Shown: positions 25,839 to 34,721 of the stretch, in pieces | Layout: each line of letters opens with the position of its first letter | How positions within the stretch are numbered: the stretch's first letter is position 1 | Position numbers and translations under genes: made by a program | The notes under the pieces: generated by a model | Seen by the model: the letters and a program-made list of their open reading frames with translations, nothing else | Told to the model about the DNA's origin: nothing | The model's database searches: none | Assembly (NCBI RefSeq): GCF_900100755.1 | Contig: NZ_FNCI01000014.1 | Span: 1 to 64,000, forward strand | Reading direction: 5' to 3' | Origin: Onishia taeanensis | Lineage (GTDB): Bacteria; Pseudomonadota; Gammaproteobacteria; Pseudomonadales; Halomonadaceae | Length of the DNA stretch: 64,000 bases

Positions 25839-25883
25839 ACAACGTAACGGGGCCCCGCCAATGGCGGGGCCCCGTTACGTTGT
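25839..25883. terminator. 22-bp-arm perfect hairpin between convergent genes
   Basis: A 45-bp palindrome with perfect 22-base arms and one unpaired central base. The inner part is GGGGCCCC-rich. It lies between the plus-strand TRAP operon and minus-strand metF, so it should stop transcription from both sides, though no T-run follows. Confidence 0.7.
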
Positions 25884-25923
25884 GCCTCTGACCGCTAACC
25901 CTTCTCCCTGATCAACAAGTGAT

Positions 25924-26772
25924 TCAGGCGCGAAGGTTGTCCAACACCTTCAGCGAGGCCTGGGCCTGGTTGAGGGTATAGAAGTGCAAGCCCGGTGCGC
26001 CGCCGTCGAGCAGCCGCTCGCACAGGCGGGTGACCACTTCTTCGCCGAAGGCCTGAATGCTCGCGCTGTCGTCGCCGTAGGCCTCGAGCTGCTTGCGGAC
26101 CCAGCGCGGAATATCCGCCCCGCAGGCATCCGAGAAGCGCGCCAGCTTGGTGTAGTTGGTGATCGGCATGATGCCGGGGATGATCGGCACCTCGACACCC
26201 AGCTTGCGTGCCCGTTCGACGAAGTGGAAATAGGCGTCCGGGTTGAAGAAGTACTGGGTGATGGCGAGGTTGGCGCCGGCCTTGACCTTTCGCGCGAAGT
26301 TTTCAAGATCGCGCTCGAAGTTCTGCGCTTGGGGGTGGCTTTCCGGGTAGGCGGCGACGGCGATCTCGAAGTGATTGCCGGTCTCCTCACGGATGAATTC
26401 GACCAGCTCGTTGGCGTAGCGCAGCTCACCAATACCGCCTCCGCCCATGCCTGAAGGCAGGTCGCCGCGCAGCGCCACCAGGCTATTGATGTCATCCTCG
26501 CGGTACTGGGCCAGGAGTTCACGTATCGCGCCCTTGTCGCTGCCGATGCAGGACAGGTGCGGCGCCGTGTTGATGCCGGACTCGCGCACCGATTTGACGG
26601 TCTGGGTGGTGCGAGCCTGGGTCGAGCCGCCGGCGCCGTAGGTCACCGAGAAGAAGCGCGGGTCGCGGGCGGCCAGAGCATCGCGCACTCCCAGCAGTTT
26701 TTCCTTGCCCGCCTCGGTATTGGGCGGAAAGAACTCGAAACTGATGCCTAGCGGATGCTCGTGTGCGCTCAT
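25924..26772 (-). CDS. metF: 5,10-methylenetetrahydrofolate reductase
   Basis: Flavoprotein of 282 residues that reduces methylene-THF to methyl-THF, the methyl donor for methionine synthesis. The TIM-barrel motifs are clear: ISFEFFPPN at the start, SVTYGAGGST with the active-site Thr/Tyr region, LVALRGDLP, and FNPDAYFHFVERA. Length is typical (E. coli 296). A GAGGGT ribosome-binding site precedes the ATG. It belongs functionally with ahcY and metK nearby. The 5' untranslated region contains a stable stem-loop (26838-26875) that may matter for control. Confidence 0.96.
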   Translation of the reverse strand: MSAHEHPLGISFEFFPPNTEAGKEKLLGVRDALAARDPRFFSVTYGAGGSTQARTTQTVKSVRESGINTAPHLSCIGSDKGAIRELLAQYREDDINSLVALRGDLPSGMGGGGIGELRYANELVEFIREETGNHFEIAVAAYPESHPQAQNFERDLENFARKVKAGANLAITQYFFNPDAYFHFVERARKLGVEVPIIPGIMPITNYTKLARFSDACGADIPRWVRKQLEAYGDDSASIQAFGEEVVTRLCERLLDGGAPGLHFYTLNQAQASLKVLDNLRA

Positions 26773-26837
26773 GGATTCAACCCTCGTCGGTCACCTGTAC
26801 GGCGACTCTCGCTGTGTATTCTTGATAGTCTCGCCTC

Positions 26838-26875
26838 CATCCGCTGTCCCGCTTGGCTACGCAGGGCAACGGATG
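26838..26875 (-). promoter_or_regulatory. stem-loop in the metF leader
   Basis: CATCCG/CGGATG with an inner TGTCC/GGGCA stem (one mismatch, one wobble pair) lies about 66 bases before the metF start codon. It does not match the SAM or SAH riboswitch consensus elements I know. Function unknown. Confidence 0.4.
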
Positions 26876-27011
26876 AGGGCAGAGCAGGCCGGCAAGGCCT
26901 AGTGAGATAGGCTCATTGTGACGCCCCCCTTGCGCCCCGACTAATGAAAGTTTCACCGCTCCTGTATCGATTTCATTCATATAAAAACCCGAGCAAGCAT
27001 AACCGTCAGGT

Positions 27012-27923
27012 CTAACGCTTATGCGAGACACCCGGCGAGCCGCCACGCCGCAACGGCCGGCGCAGCCAGCCGCTGCCGATCAACATGCCAAGGGTGATCA
27101 GCCCGGCTGCCAGGGCCAGTGAGCCGGTCGGCTCGGCATAGCCGCAGGCGATCAGCACCAGGGTCGAGAGCAGCGGCGTAAAGTAGGACAGCAGCCCCAG
27201 CAGGCGCAGATCGCCATGTTTGACGCCCCGGTCCCAGGTGAAGAAGGCGCTGCCAACTGGGCCCAGGCCGAGCCCCAGCACGCCCAGCCACCCCAGCCCC
27301 TCGGGCCAGCGCGACGGTTCGAACAGCAGGTGGCCCAGTGCGGCCAGCACCGCGGTGACCAGGCAGAAACCGCCCACGGCCGCGGTCGGCACTTGGCGCA
27401 CGGCCCGAGACAGCACCGAATAGCCGCTCCACAGGAAGGCACAGGCGACCGCCGCCCCGTAACCAAGCACCGAGCCCTCCCCGGAGACATCGCCGCCGAT
27501 CAGCAGGGCCGCACCGGCGAAGCCAAGCAGGGCGCCGATCACATGCACGGCCTTCAAGCGCTCCCCGGGCAACAGCGCCACGAACAGCACGATCAGAAGC
27601 GGCCACAGGTAGCTGATCAGGCCAGCATTGGCCGCCGGGGCGTTCTGCTGGGCCACGAAGTAGAGGGCGTGATAGCCGAACAGCCCGCCAACCCCCAGCG
27701 CCCAAACCGTCGGCGGTAGTCGCATCGCCACGGTGAGCGACTCGCCGCGCAGGGTCAGCCAGACGGCAAAACAGACGAAGGCGACCGCGAAGGCCAAGGA
27801 CGTGAGCAGAAATGGCGGAACCGGGCCGGCCAGTTGGGTCAGGGCCGCCAGCAGCGCCCAGTTGAGCACGGTCGTCGCCCCGATGGCGGTGGCGCGTGAG
27901 TCGGGGGGCGTGGCATCGGTCAT
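27012..27923 (-). CDS. EamA/DMT-family transporter
   Basis: Inner-membrane protein of 303 residues with ten hydrophobic segments arranged as two EamA repeats (about residues 15-140 and 150-290). Conserved features include NAGLISYLWPLLIVLF in the first repeat and GPVGSAFFTWDRGVKHGD with LSYFTPLLSTL in the second. This pattern resembles YddG-type exporters of aromatic amino acids, but the substrate cannot be assigned from sequence alone. AGGAG precedes the ATG. It faces away from the AEC transporter gene, and the 224-bp gap between them shows no clear promoter. Confidence 0.85.
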   Translation of the reverse strand: MTDATPPDSRATAIGATTVLNWALLAALTQLAGPVPPFLLTSLAFAVAFVCFAVWLTLRGESLTVAMRLPPTVWALGVGGLFGYHALYFVAQQNAPAANAGLISYLWPLLIVLFVALLPGERLKAVHVIGALLGFAGAALLIGGDVSGEGSVLGYGAAVACAFLWSGYSVLSRAVRQVPTAAVGGFCLVTAVLAALGHLLFEPSRWPEGLGWLGVLGLGLGPVGSAFFTWDRGVKHGDLRLLGLLSYFTPLLSTLVLIACGYAEPTGSLALAAGLITLGMLIGSGWLRRPLRRGGSPGVSHKR

Positions 27924-28147
27924 GGTATGGCTCCTGAAGGCGAGTTGACGCAGGGTGACAATCAGCCCCCTAGCCTTACAGAAGCCCGCGCCGAGAACTT
28001 GTCGAATCCTGACCCTCGCCGGTCGAATCGTCCGCGGATGATGTTAATGACAGATAAGCCACATGAAAGGTAGGGCGTCAGACATTTAATATCCTGACAG
28101 GCGGACAGCTGGCAGGCATGATGTGATTTTTATATCAGGAGATACCG

Positions 28148-29089
28148 ATGGCGGAGCTCGACCTTGGCGCCACCCTGATGGCGCCGCTGTGGATGCTGCT
28201 GGCCTTCGTTGGCCTGGGGGTGATCTGTGCCCGGCAGCTATCCCTCGACCCACGCCCGATTGCCAGCCTGCTGATCTACGTAATCGCCCCGGTCACGGTC
28301 TTTCGCGGCCTGGTATTGGGCGGCCCTACCCCGGCCTATCTGCTGCTGACGCTGGGGGTGTTCGTCATCGCCAGCCTGATGTGTCTGCTGGTCGGCCGAC
28401 TCGCCCGCCCCTTCTTCGCCGCCGAGGAAGCCTCACTGCTGGCCTTCTCCGCCGGCACCGCCAACACCGGCTACTTCGGGCTACCGGTGGCCATGGTGCT
28501 GCTGTCACCCGAGGGCGTAACCCAGTACCTGTTTTGCCTACTGGGCATGAACCTCTATGAATTCACGCTGGGCTTCTATGTGAGCGCCCGAGGCCGCTTC
28601 TCGGTGCGAGAGAGCCTGCACAAGATCCTGCGCCTGCCACTGATTTATGCCTTTCTCATCGCCCTGGTGGTCAGCGGTCTGTCGCTGCCACTGCCGGACG
28701 CACTGATGGAAGGGGCCGAGGTCTTCCCGCCCACCTACACCCTGCTTGGCATGATGATCATCGGCATGACCCTTGGGCGAGTCCGCTTCAGCGAGCTTGA
28801 TCCGCGCTTTATCGGTGCCTCGCTGGCGGTGCGTTTCGGGCTCTGGCCGCTGGTCAGCCTGGGGGCCGTCCTGGCCCTGCAGGCGACGATCGGCATCGAT
28901 GATGAACTGGCGCTAGCGCTGCTGCTGGTCGGGGTCGTACCGCTGGCCGCCAACCTGGTGGTGGTAGCCATGGAGCTCGGTAGCCGGGCCGAGAAGGCCG
29001 CCGTGGCCGTACTGATCAGCACCCTGATCGCCCCGCTGGTGATGCCGTTCTATCTGGAAGGGTTGCTGGCGCTGGTGGCGCCAGGCTGA
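28148..29089 (+). CDS. AEC-family (auxin efflux carrier-like) transporter
   Basis: Membrane protein of 313 residues with ten hydrophobic segments of the AEC fold (LICARQLSLDPRPIASLLIYVIAP-like N-terminus; AGTANTGYFGLPVAM; VVPLAANLVVVAME). Bacterial members export or import organic acids such as malate or malonate; the substrate here is unknown. The AGGAG six bases before the ATG is strong. The 3' end overlaps the convergent AraC regulator gene by 40 bases, so transcripts from both genes would be antisense at their ends. Confidence 0.86.
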   Translation: MAELDLGATLMAPLWMLLAFVGLGVICARQLSLDPRPIASLLIYVIAPVTVFRGLVLGGPTPAYLLLTLGVFVIASLMCLLVGRLARPFFAAEEASLLAFSAGTANTGYFGLPVAMVLLSPEGVTQYLFCLLGMNLYEFTLGFYVSARGRFSVRESLHKILRLPLIYAFLIALVVSGLSLPLPDALMEGAEVFPPTYTLLGMMIIGMTLGRVRFSELDPRFIGASLAVRFGLWPLVSLGAVLALQATIGIDDELALALLLVGVVPLAANLVVVAMELGSRAEKAAVAVLISTLIAPLVMPFYLEGLLALVAPG

Positions 29090-29808
29090 GCCTGCCGCCA
29101 GGCCCGCGGCGAGAGGCCCTGACGGTCACGGAAAGTACGCGAGAAATGGGCGGTATCGCCAAAGCCGCAGGCCAGGGCGATCTCGGTGATGCTTGCTGAG
29201 GTCTCGGCCAGCAGCGTCATGGCCTTGGCCAAGCGCCGCTCGACCAGCCAGGCATGCGGCGAGCGGCCGGTCAGGGCATGAAACTGACGAGCAAAGGCCG
29301 CCTCGGCCAGGTGACAGCGGGCCGCCCAGTCGCGAACTCGCCAGCGCTGCGCCAGGTCGGCTTCGATCTCGGGCAGCAGACGCAGTAAGCGCAGCCGCGG
29401 CTCACCGGCCCTGTGCGCCGGCATCCTCAACGCACCAGCGACCCAGGCGGCCAGCGCCGCCGAATCGCCTTCCTCGAGTTGTCGCGCCCCTGCCATCAGC
29501 GCAGGCGATATACGTCTAACCTGCGCCGTCAGACCATCGTCCAGAGCCAGGGTCTCGCACCAGGCCTCCGGCAGGTCGAGCACCAGGGTACGGTTATCCT
29601 GCGGGGCCAGATAATGATGGGTATCGCCCGAGGGAATCGGCACCAGTAGGCCGGGCTCGACGCGCCGGCCACGGCCGGCCACTTCCAGCTCCACCGCGCC
29701 CTCGAGCCCGAGCAGCAGCTGGTGATAGCCATGGCGGTCGCTGAGCACGCGGTCCGGATAGGAGCGTACGGCGATAAGGGGAGACGCTGGGGAATCGGTA
29801 ACGGTCAT
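29050..29808 (-). CDS. AraC-family transcriptional regulator
   Basis: Regulator of 252 residues with an N-terminal cupin-like sensing domain (about 10-130; PGLLVPIPSGDTHHYL) and a C-terminal AraC domain with two helix-turn-helices (RDWAARCHLAEAAFARQF and ITEIALACGFGDTAHFSRTFRDRQGLSPRAW). The start at 29808 was chosen because AGGAGG lies five bases before it; the frame is open 18 codons further. Such short AraC proteins commonly regulate a neighbouring efflux gene, so the adjacent AEC or EamA transporter is a candidate target (inference). Confidence 0.87.
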   Translation of the reverse strand: MTVTDSPASPLIAVRSYPDRVLSDRHGYHQLLLGLEGAVELEVAGRGRRVEPGLLVPIPSGDTHHYLAPQDNRTLVLDLPEAWCETLALDDGLTAQVRRISPALMAGARQLEEGDSAALAAWVAGALRMPAHRAGEPRLRLLRLLPEIEADLAQRWRVRDWAARCHLAEAAFARQFHALTGRSPHAWLVERRLAKAMTLLAETSASITEIALACGFGDTAHFSRTFRDRQGLSPRAWRQAQPGATSASNPSR

Positions 29809-29929
29809 GACAACCTCCTGCCTCATTGAAGCATACCCCCAGCGACGCACAAGGCCGTTCAATGAGCAGGAGCAAGAGGGGCCGATGAGCGGCCCCGGAA
29901 AGCAGCCGCCTGGAAAAGCGCCCAGACGA

Positions 29930-30748
29930 TCAGGCCCGGGCCAGCGACGGTTCCACCATGGGACGCGGCTCGACCGCCGGTTCCTTGTCGATTACCCGCC
30001 CCTGCCAGTCGATCAGGCTGAGCCGACCCTCGCCGTCTTCCATCAGCGCCGTGCAGTGCTCGACCCAGTCACCGTCGTTGCAGTACAGCACGCCAGGCCT
30101 CGTGGCGAAGCCGGCCTTGTGGATATGCCCACCGATATAGCCATCGAGACCTTCTCGAGCGGCCTGATGCAGAGCCGCCTGTTCGAACTGCTCGACGTAG
30201 CGACGCGCCGCCCCCACCTGGTTTTTCAAAGCAGCGGCAAGCGACCAGTAGGGCATTCCCAACAGGCGGCGGCCATGGTTGCACCAGCGGTTCAGCGACA
30301 GCACGAACTGGTGCATGCCATCACCAAGCGCCATCATCCAGGGGGCCATGCGCACATGAGTGTCGAACTCGTCGCCGTGGCTGACCAGCAGGCGCCGGTT
30401 GTCGGCCGTGACGTGGATCATGCGCCGTTCGATTCGCACGTTGTAGAGTTTGAGACCACACAGCTTGCGCAGGGCGGCATCGTGGTTGCCGGGAATGTAG
30501 ATGACCTCGCAGCCACCGCGGGCCAGGCGCAGCACCCGCGCCACCAGACGCTGCTGGGCGCTGGGCAGCACCGCACGTTTGCGCATGGCGATCAGGTCGA
30601 TGATGTCGCCGACCAGATAGAGCCGCTTGGGGCGCACCCGGCGCAGCAGGCTATCGAGCAGGGCGGCCTGGCAGTCCGGCGTCCCCATGTGCAGGTCAGA
30701 AATGAACAGGGTACGAGAGTCGGGCAAGGCAATGGGCGAGTCAGTCAT
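29930..30748 (-). CDS. LpxH-like metallophosphoesterase (UDP-2,3-diacylglucosamine diphosphatase family)
   Basis: Calcineurin-type phosphoesterase of 272 residues. The metal-binding motifs occur in order: FISDLHMG, LVGDIIDLI, IPGNHD, LLVSHGDEFD and YIGGHIHKAG. The order and the VRIERRMIHV segment fit the UDP-2,3-diacylglucosamine hydrolase-like group, which removes UMP in lipid A synthesis. It is longer than classical LpxH (about 240) and could be a paralogue acting on another phosphoester. A strong AAGGAGG precedes the ATG. Confidence 0.8.
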   Translation of the reverse strand: MTDSPIALPDSRTLFISDLHMGTPDCQAALLDSLLRRVRPKRLYLVGDIIDLIAMRKRAVLPSAQQRLVARVLRLARGGCEVIYIPGNHDAALRKLCGLKLYNVRIERRMIHVTADNRRLLVSHGDEFDTHVRMAPWMMALGDGMHQFVLSLNRWCNHGRRLLGMPYWSLAAALKNQVGAARRYVEQFEQAALHQAAREGLDGYIGGHIHKAGFATRPGVLYCNDGDWVEHCTALMEDGEGRLSLIDWQGRVIDKEPAVEPRPMVEPSLARA

Positions 30749-30892
30749 GGGGCGGCCTCCTTCGAACGCCCCTTAACCATGAAGCCCTGCCATGACGCCC
30801 CTATGGCGTGGCGGTGACGATACCGTGACAATTCGCTACGGCCTGGATTCGCCAGGCACCGCCAGCCACCCGCATCGCCTTGCGCGGGCCGG

Positions 30893-31555
30893 CTAAGTTC
30901 TGGCTCCTAAATCCGGCGCCACCAGCACCTTGGCCACCGCAGGCCGAGCCCGTAGCCGCTCGATATAGGCCATCAGGCGCGGCGTCTCGGCCAGGATGTC
31001 CTTGGCGGCGGGCATACCGGCCAGATAGTCGAGCATCGGCGCGGCAATGGCATCGGCGATCGTGAAGTCATCACCCACCAGATAGTCACCCTCGGCCAGC
31101 TGCTGCTCCAGCAGGTTGATATTGCGCACCACCTCCGGCTGCGCCGCCGCCACGGCATCCAGGCGAACGGTTCCGCCTTCTCCTTTGGGAAACACGAACT
31201 CCAGCAGGTAGCGGCGCACCAAAGCCTGATCGACGTAGAGGGCGAGCAGCCCGCTCCATTGGTCGACCTGCGCCCGCTGCCAGGTCGCTTCCGGCTGCAG
31301 GGCGGGCCCCTCGAAGGCCGCGTCCAGATAGCGGCAGATGCTGGCTGTCTCGACCAAGCGTCGCTCACCGTGCAGCAGGATGGGCACCTTGCCGAAAGGG
31401 TGCAGCGCATAGTGCTCGGCTGAGTGCAGCGCCATGGGGTGGCCTGCGATCTCGGCGCCCAGGCTGTAGGGAATGCCCTTCTCCTCGCAACACAGCTGAA
31501 CGCTGCGCACGAAATTACTGAACTGGGGGCCGACGATATGGACCGACTCGGTCAT
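30893..31555 (-). CDS. glutathione S-transferase family protein
   Basis: Cytosolic enzyme of 220 residues. A thioredoxin-like N-terminal domain (about 1-85, with FGKVPILLHGERRLVETASICRYL, the glutathione-binding cis-Pro and Ser region) is followed by an all-helical C-terminal domain (DDFTIADAIAAPMLDYL). It would conjugate or reduce electrophiles with glutathione; the substrate is unknown. The start at 31555 follows AAGGAG; the 26 Arg-rich residues encoded further upstream look non-coding. It lies 84 bases after ahcY on the same strand. Confidence 0.86.
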   Translation of the reverse strand: MTESVHIVGPQFSNFVRSVQLCCEEKGIPYSLGAEIAGHPMALHSAEHYALHPFGKVPILLHGERRLVETASICRYLDAAFEGPALQPEATWQRAQVDQWSGLLALYVDQALVRRYLLEFVFPKGEGGTVRLDAVAAAQPEVVRNINLLEQQLAEGDYLVGDDFTIADAIAAPMLDYLAGMPAAKDILAETPRLMAYIERLRARPAVAKVLVAPDLGART

Positions 31556-31639
31556 CTGGACTGCTCCTTGGCTGGGAATCAATGCCCGCCTGCCGGGGGC
31601 TGGCCATGGCCGACGACGCCGACGCCCCCTCAAGCGTGG

Positions 31640-33049
31640 CTAGTAGCGATAGCTATCCGGTTTGAAGGGGCCCTCTGGGGCGAGGCCCAGATAGTCTGCC
31701 TGCGCCTCGGTCATGCGCGTGACCACCCCGCCGAAACCTCCGACCATGTAACGTGCGACCTCCTCGTCGAGATGGCGAGGCAGCACGGACAGCGTCAGGG
31801 CAGCCGCGCGTTCGTCCGGTGGCAGGTCGGCGAAACGGCCGGCGAACAGGTGAATCTGCGCCAGCACCTGGTTGGCGAAGGAGCCGTCCATGATCCGCGA
31901 CGGATGGCCGGTGGCGTTGCCCAGGTTGACCAGCCGACCCTCGGCGAGCAGCAGCAGGTAATCGTCGCTTTCGGGATCGAAGTCGCCCGGCGCGCTGTCA
32001 CGATAGACCTTGTGAACCTGCGGCTTGACCTCTTCCCAGTGCCACTGGCGGCGCATATAGGCGGTATCGATTTCGCTGTCGAAGTGGCCGATGTTGCACA
32101 CCACGGCCCCTTTCTTGAGGGCCTCGAGCATCGACGCATCGCAGGCGTCGATATTGCCGGTGGCGGTGACCACCAGGTCGATCTTGCCGAGCAGGGCCCG
32201 GTCGATACTGGACGCGCCGCCGTTATGGCCCTCGAGATAGGGGGACACCACCTCGTAGCCGTCCATGCAGGCCTGCATGGCGCAGATCGGGTCGATCTCC
32301 GAGACCTTGACGATCATGCCTTCCTGGCGCAGCGAGGCCGCCGAGCCCTTGCCGACATCGCCATAACCCACCACCAGCGCCTGCTTGCCGGCCAGCAGAT
32401 GGTCGAGGCCGCGCTTGATGGCATCCGACAGGGAATGGCGGCAGCCGTACTTGTTGTCGTTCTTCGACTTGGTGACCGCATCGTTTACGTTGATGGCCGG
32501 CACCTTGAGCCGGCCATCGCGCAGCATCTCGTGGAGGCGATGCACGCCGGTGGTGGTCTCCTCCGAGATGCCGTGAATCCGCTCCAGCAGCTCGGGGCGT
32601 TGCTCGTGCAGCAGCGCCGTGAGGTCGCCGCCGTCGTCGAGTACCAGATTGGGCCGCCAGCCATCGGGGCCCTCGACGGTCTGCTCGATGCACCACCAGA
32701 ATTCTTCCTCGGTCTCGCCCTTCCAGGCGAACACCGGAATGCCCGCCGCGGCGATCGCGGCGGCGGCATGATCCTGGGTGGAGAAGATATTGCAGGACGA
32801 CCAGCGCACGCTGGCCCCCAGCGCGACCAGGGTCTCGATCAGCACCGCGGTCTGAATGGTCATGTGGATGCAGCCGCTGATCCGCGCACCGGCCAGCGGC
32901 TGGGCGCCACGGTATTTCTCGCGGATCTTCATCAGCGCCGGCATTTCCGTCTCGGCGATACGAATCTCGCGGCGGCCCCAATCGGCCAGGGAGGGGTCGG
33001 CAACCTTGTGATCACCGACGGGTACAGCGGACATGGCGGCTTGATTCAT
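31640..33049 (-). CDS. ahcY: S-adenosylhomocysteine hydrolase
   Basis: Cytosolic NAD-dependent enzyme of 469 residues that splits S-adenosylhomocysteine to homocysteine and adenosine, relieving inhibition of methyltransferases. Typical segments: [21 protein letters not shown], the NAD-binding [19 protein letters not shown], and the C-terminal ending KPDSYRY. A GAGG lies before the ATG. With metF and metK it covers much of the activated methyl cycle, which in salt-loving bacteria also serves osmolyte methylation. The promoter region holds a TATATT box and a 10-bp palindrome. Confidence 0.97.
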   Translation of the reverse strand: MNQAAMSAVPVGDHKVADPSLADWGRREIRIAETEMPALMKIREKYRGAQPLAGARISGCIHMTIQTAVLIETLVALGASVRWSSCNIFSTQDHAAAAIAAAGIPVFAWKGETEEEFWWCIEQTVEGPDGWRPNLVLDDGGDLTALLHEQRPELLERIHGISEETTTGVHRLHEMLRDGRLKVPAINVNDAVTKSKNDNKYGCRHSLSDAIKRGLDHLLAGKQALVVGYGDVGKGSAASLRQEGMIVKVSEIDPICAMQACMDGYEVVSPYLEGHNGGASSIDRALLGKIDLVVTATGNIDACDASMLEALKKGAVVCNIGHFDSEIDTAYMRRQWHWEEVKPQVHKVYRDSAPGDFDPESDDYLLLLAEGRLVNLGNATGHPSRIMDGSFANQVLAQIHLFAGRFADLPPDERAAALTLSVLPRHLDEEVARYMVGGFGGVVTRMTEAQADYLGLAPEGPFKPDSYRY

Positions 33050-33093
33050 GCGGCACCTCGGTCAACGAAGCGAGAGGGGACGAATACCTGACA

Positions 33094-33114
33094 GCAGTAC
33101 TGCCACCTAATATA
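33094..33114 (-). promoter_or_regulatory. ahcY promoter region and palindrome
   Basis: On the minus strand TATATT (33114-33109) could be the -10 box; the -35 (TGGTGA, 17 bases upstream) is weak. The perfect palindrome GCAGTACTGC (33094-33103) lies where transcription would start and may be an operator. Confidence 0.4.
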
Positions 33115-33173
33115 GGAGGCTTACCCGACTCTCACCACGCCGACCGAGCGGCTTGGGAGCCCAACCAAAGTCC

Positions 33174-33320
33174 CTAGGGTTTGTGCGAAACGTTAGCGAG
33201 CGAAGGCAAGACTAGGCAAAAATTGGCGAAAAAGCGGAGTTTACGAGGTGTAAATGAGCATTTTGAACCAATTTTTAACACCGTATTGCCGAGCGCAGGT
33301 AGTTGTCGCACAGACCCTAG
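33174..33320. repeat. structured intergenic repeat, copy 2
   Basis: A 147-bp element whose ends CTAGGGTTTGTGCGA and TCGCACAGACCCTAG are complementary at 14 of 15 positions. The core 33198-33294 aligns gap-free to copy 1. The internal stem is AAAAATTGG/CCAATTTTT (33218-33226 and 33268-33276). Relative to copy 1, a C-G pair has become T-A with pairing kept. The right terminal CTAG supplies the stop codon of the adjacent antiporter gene. Confidence 0.88.
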
Positions 33321-34564
33321 CGCGGCGCCTTCAATACATGCCGAACCAGCCGGCCGATCGTCAGCCCCTGAACGAGGATCGAGAACAGCACGATCACGTA
33401 GGTGGTGACCACCAGGGTGTTGCGGATCTCGCCGTCGGGCAGCGACAGCGCCAAGGCCACCGAGATACCGCCACGCAGCCCACCCCAGGTCAGCACGCGG
33501 GTCGTGCCGGCACGAAAGTGACGGCGCCCCGACAGTAGCCTGAGCGGCACGCCGATGATCAAAAAGCGCGACACCAGAATCACCACCACCAGCGCCAGCG
33601 CAATGCCGACCACCTCGATGCTCAGCGGCATCAGCACCAGTTCGAGGCCAATCAGCACGAACAGCACGGCGTTGAGAATCTCATCGATCAGTTCCCAGAA
33701 GGCATCGAGATAGCGGCGCGTGCTCTCCGACATGGCGCCGATGCGGGCCATGTTGCCGATGATGAGACCCGCCACCACCATGGCGATCGGCCCCGAGATA
33801 TGCAGGGCTTGAGCCAGCGCATAGCCGCCGACCACCAGGGCCAGGCTCAGCATCACCTCGACCTGATACTGGTTGATGCTGTTCATCAACCGATGGACCA
33901 GGCCCCCGAGGGCCAGGCCGAGCAGGATGCCGCCACCGGCCTCCTCGATGAACAAGAGCCCCAGATGCCCGATGTCGATGCCCTCGCCGCCGGACGCGGT
34001 GGCCACGCCCAGCAGGGCGGTGAATACCACCACCGCCACGCCGTCATTGAACAGCGACTCGCCAACGATGCGAATTTCCATATCGACCGGGGCACCGGCG
34101 TTGCGCATGATGCCGAGCACCGCGATGGGGTCGGTCGGCGAGATCAGCGCGCCGAACACCAGGCAGAAGGCATAAGGCACCCCCATCCCGACCTGCTGAA
34201 ACAGCCACCAGGCCGCAGTACCGATCACCCCCGTGGAGACCAGCACCCCAAGCGTCGCCAGCAAACCGATCGAGACCCGGTAGTGATGAAGCTTCGAGAG
34301 ATCGACGTGCAGGGCGCCAGCGAACAGCAACAGCGACAGCATGCCGTCCATCAGCAGCACGTTGAAGTCGATGCGCGCGAGCCAAGCCTCGGCGGTCTGG
34401 GCGAATACCGTGGTCACCGTCACATGATCGAGGGCGATGACCATCACCGACAGGGCCAGGGCGATCGCCATTACCCCGATGGTGGGCGGCAGGCGCAGCA
34501 CCCGCTGGTTGAACCACATGCACAGCGCGGTGAGTGTGATGAAGAGGGCAGCGAGATTGAGCAT
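33317..34564 (-). CDS. Na+/H+ antiporter, CPA1 (NhaP) family
   Basis: Membrane antiporter of 415 residues with about 12 hydrophobic segments. The cation-site signature FGALISPTDPIAVLGIM, the ESLFNDGVAVVVF motif and LTWGGLRGGISVALALSLP are hallmarks of CPA1 exchangers, which expel Na+ (or K+) for protons. This suits a halophilic or alkali-tolerant host. It ends at a TAG lying inside the terminal inverted repeat of repeat copy 2, so the native C-terminus may have been altered by the element. AAGGA precedes the ATG. Confidence 0.9.
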   Translation of the reverse strand: MLNLAALFITLTALCMWFNQRVLRLPPTIGVMAIALALSVMVIALDHVTVTTVFAQTAEAWLARIDFNVLLMDGMLSLLLFAGALHVDLSKLHHYRVSIGLLATLGVLVSTGVIGTAAWWLFQQVGMGVPYAFCLVFGALISPTDPIAVLGIMRNAGAPVDMEIRIVGESLFNDGVAVVVFTALLGVATASGGEGIDIGHLGLLFIEEAGGGILLGLALGGLVHRLMNSINQYQVEVMLSLALVVGGYALAQALHISGPIAMVVAGLIIGNMARIGAMSESTRRYLDAFWELIDEILNAVLFVLIGLELVLMPLSIEVVGIALALVVVILVSRFLIIGVPLRLLSGRRHFRAGTTRVLTWGGLRGGISVALALSLPDGEIRNTLVVTTYVIVLFSILVQGLTIGRLVRHVLKAPR

Positions 34565-34721
34565 TCAGGCGCGTCCTTGGCGAATGGCAACAGACTAGCG
34601 GGCGTGACGAGGGGATGGCAGTGACCTTTCGCCACAGGAAGGGAATCACATAGACCTACACATATACCTACGAAAGGACCCGCCGAAGCGGGTCCCCATC
34701 GAGCCGGCCTAGAGCACTGGC

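Noticed and set aside
33050-33173. SAH riboswitch upstream of ahcY
   Set aside because: The leader lacks the conserved SAH-riboswitch core; only a promoter box and a short palindrome were found. SAM riboswitches were likewise not found before metK or metF.
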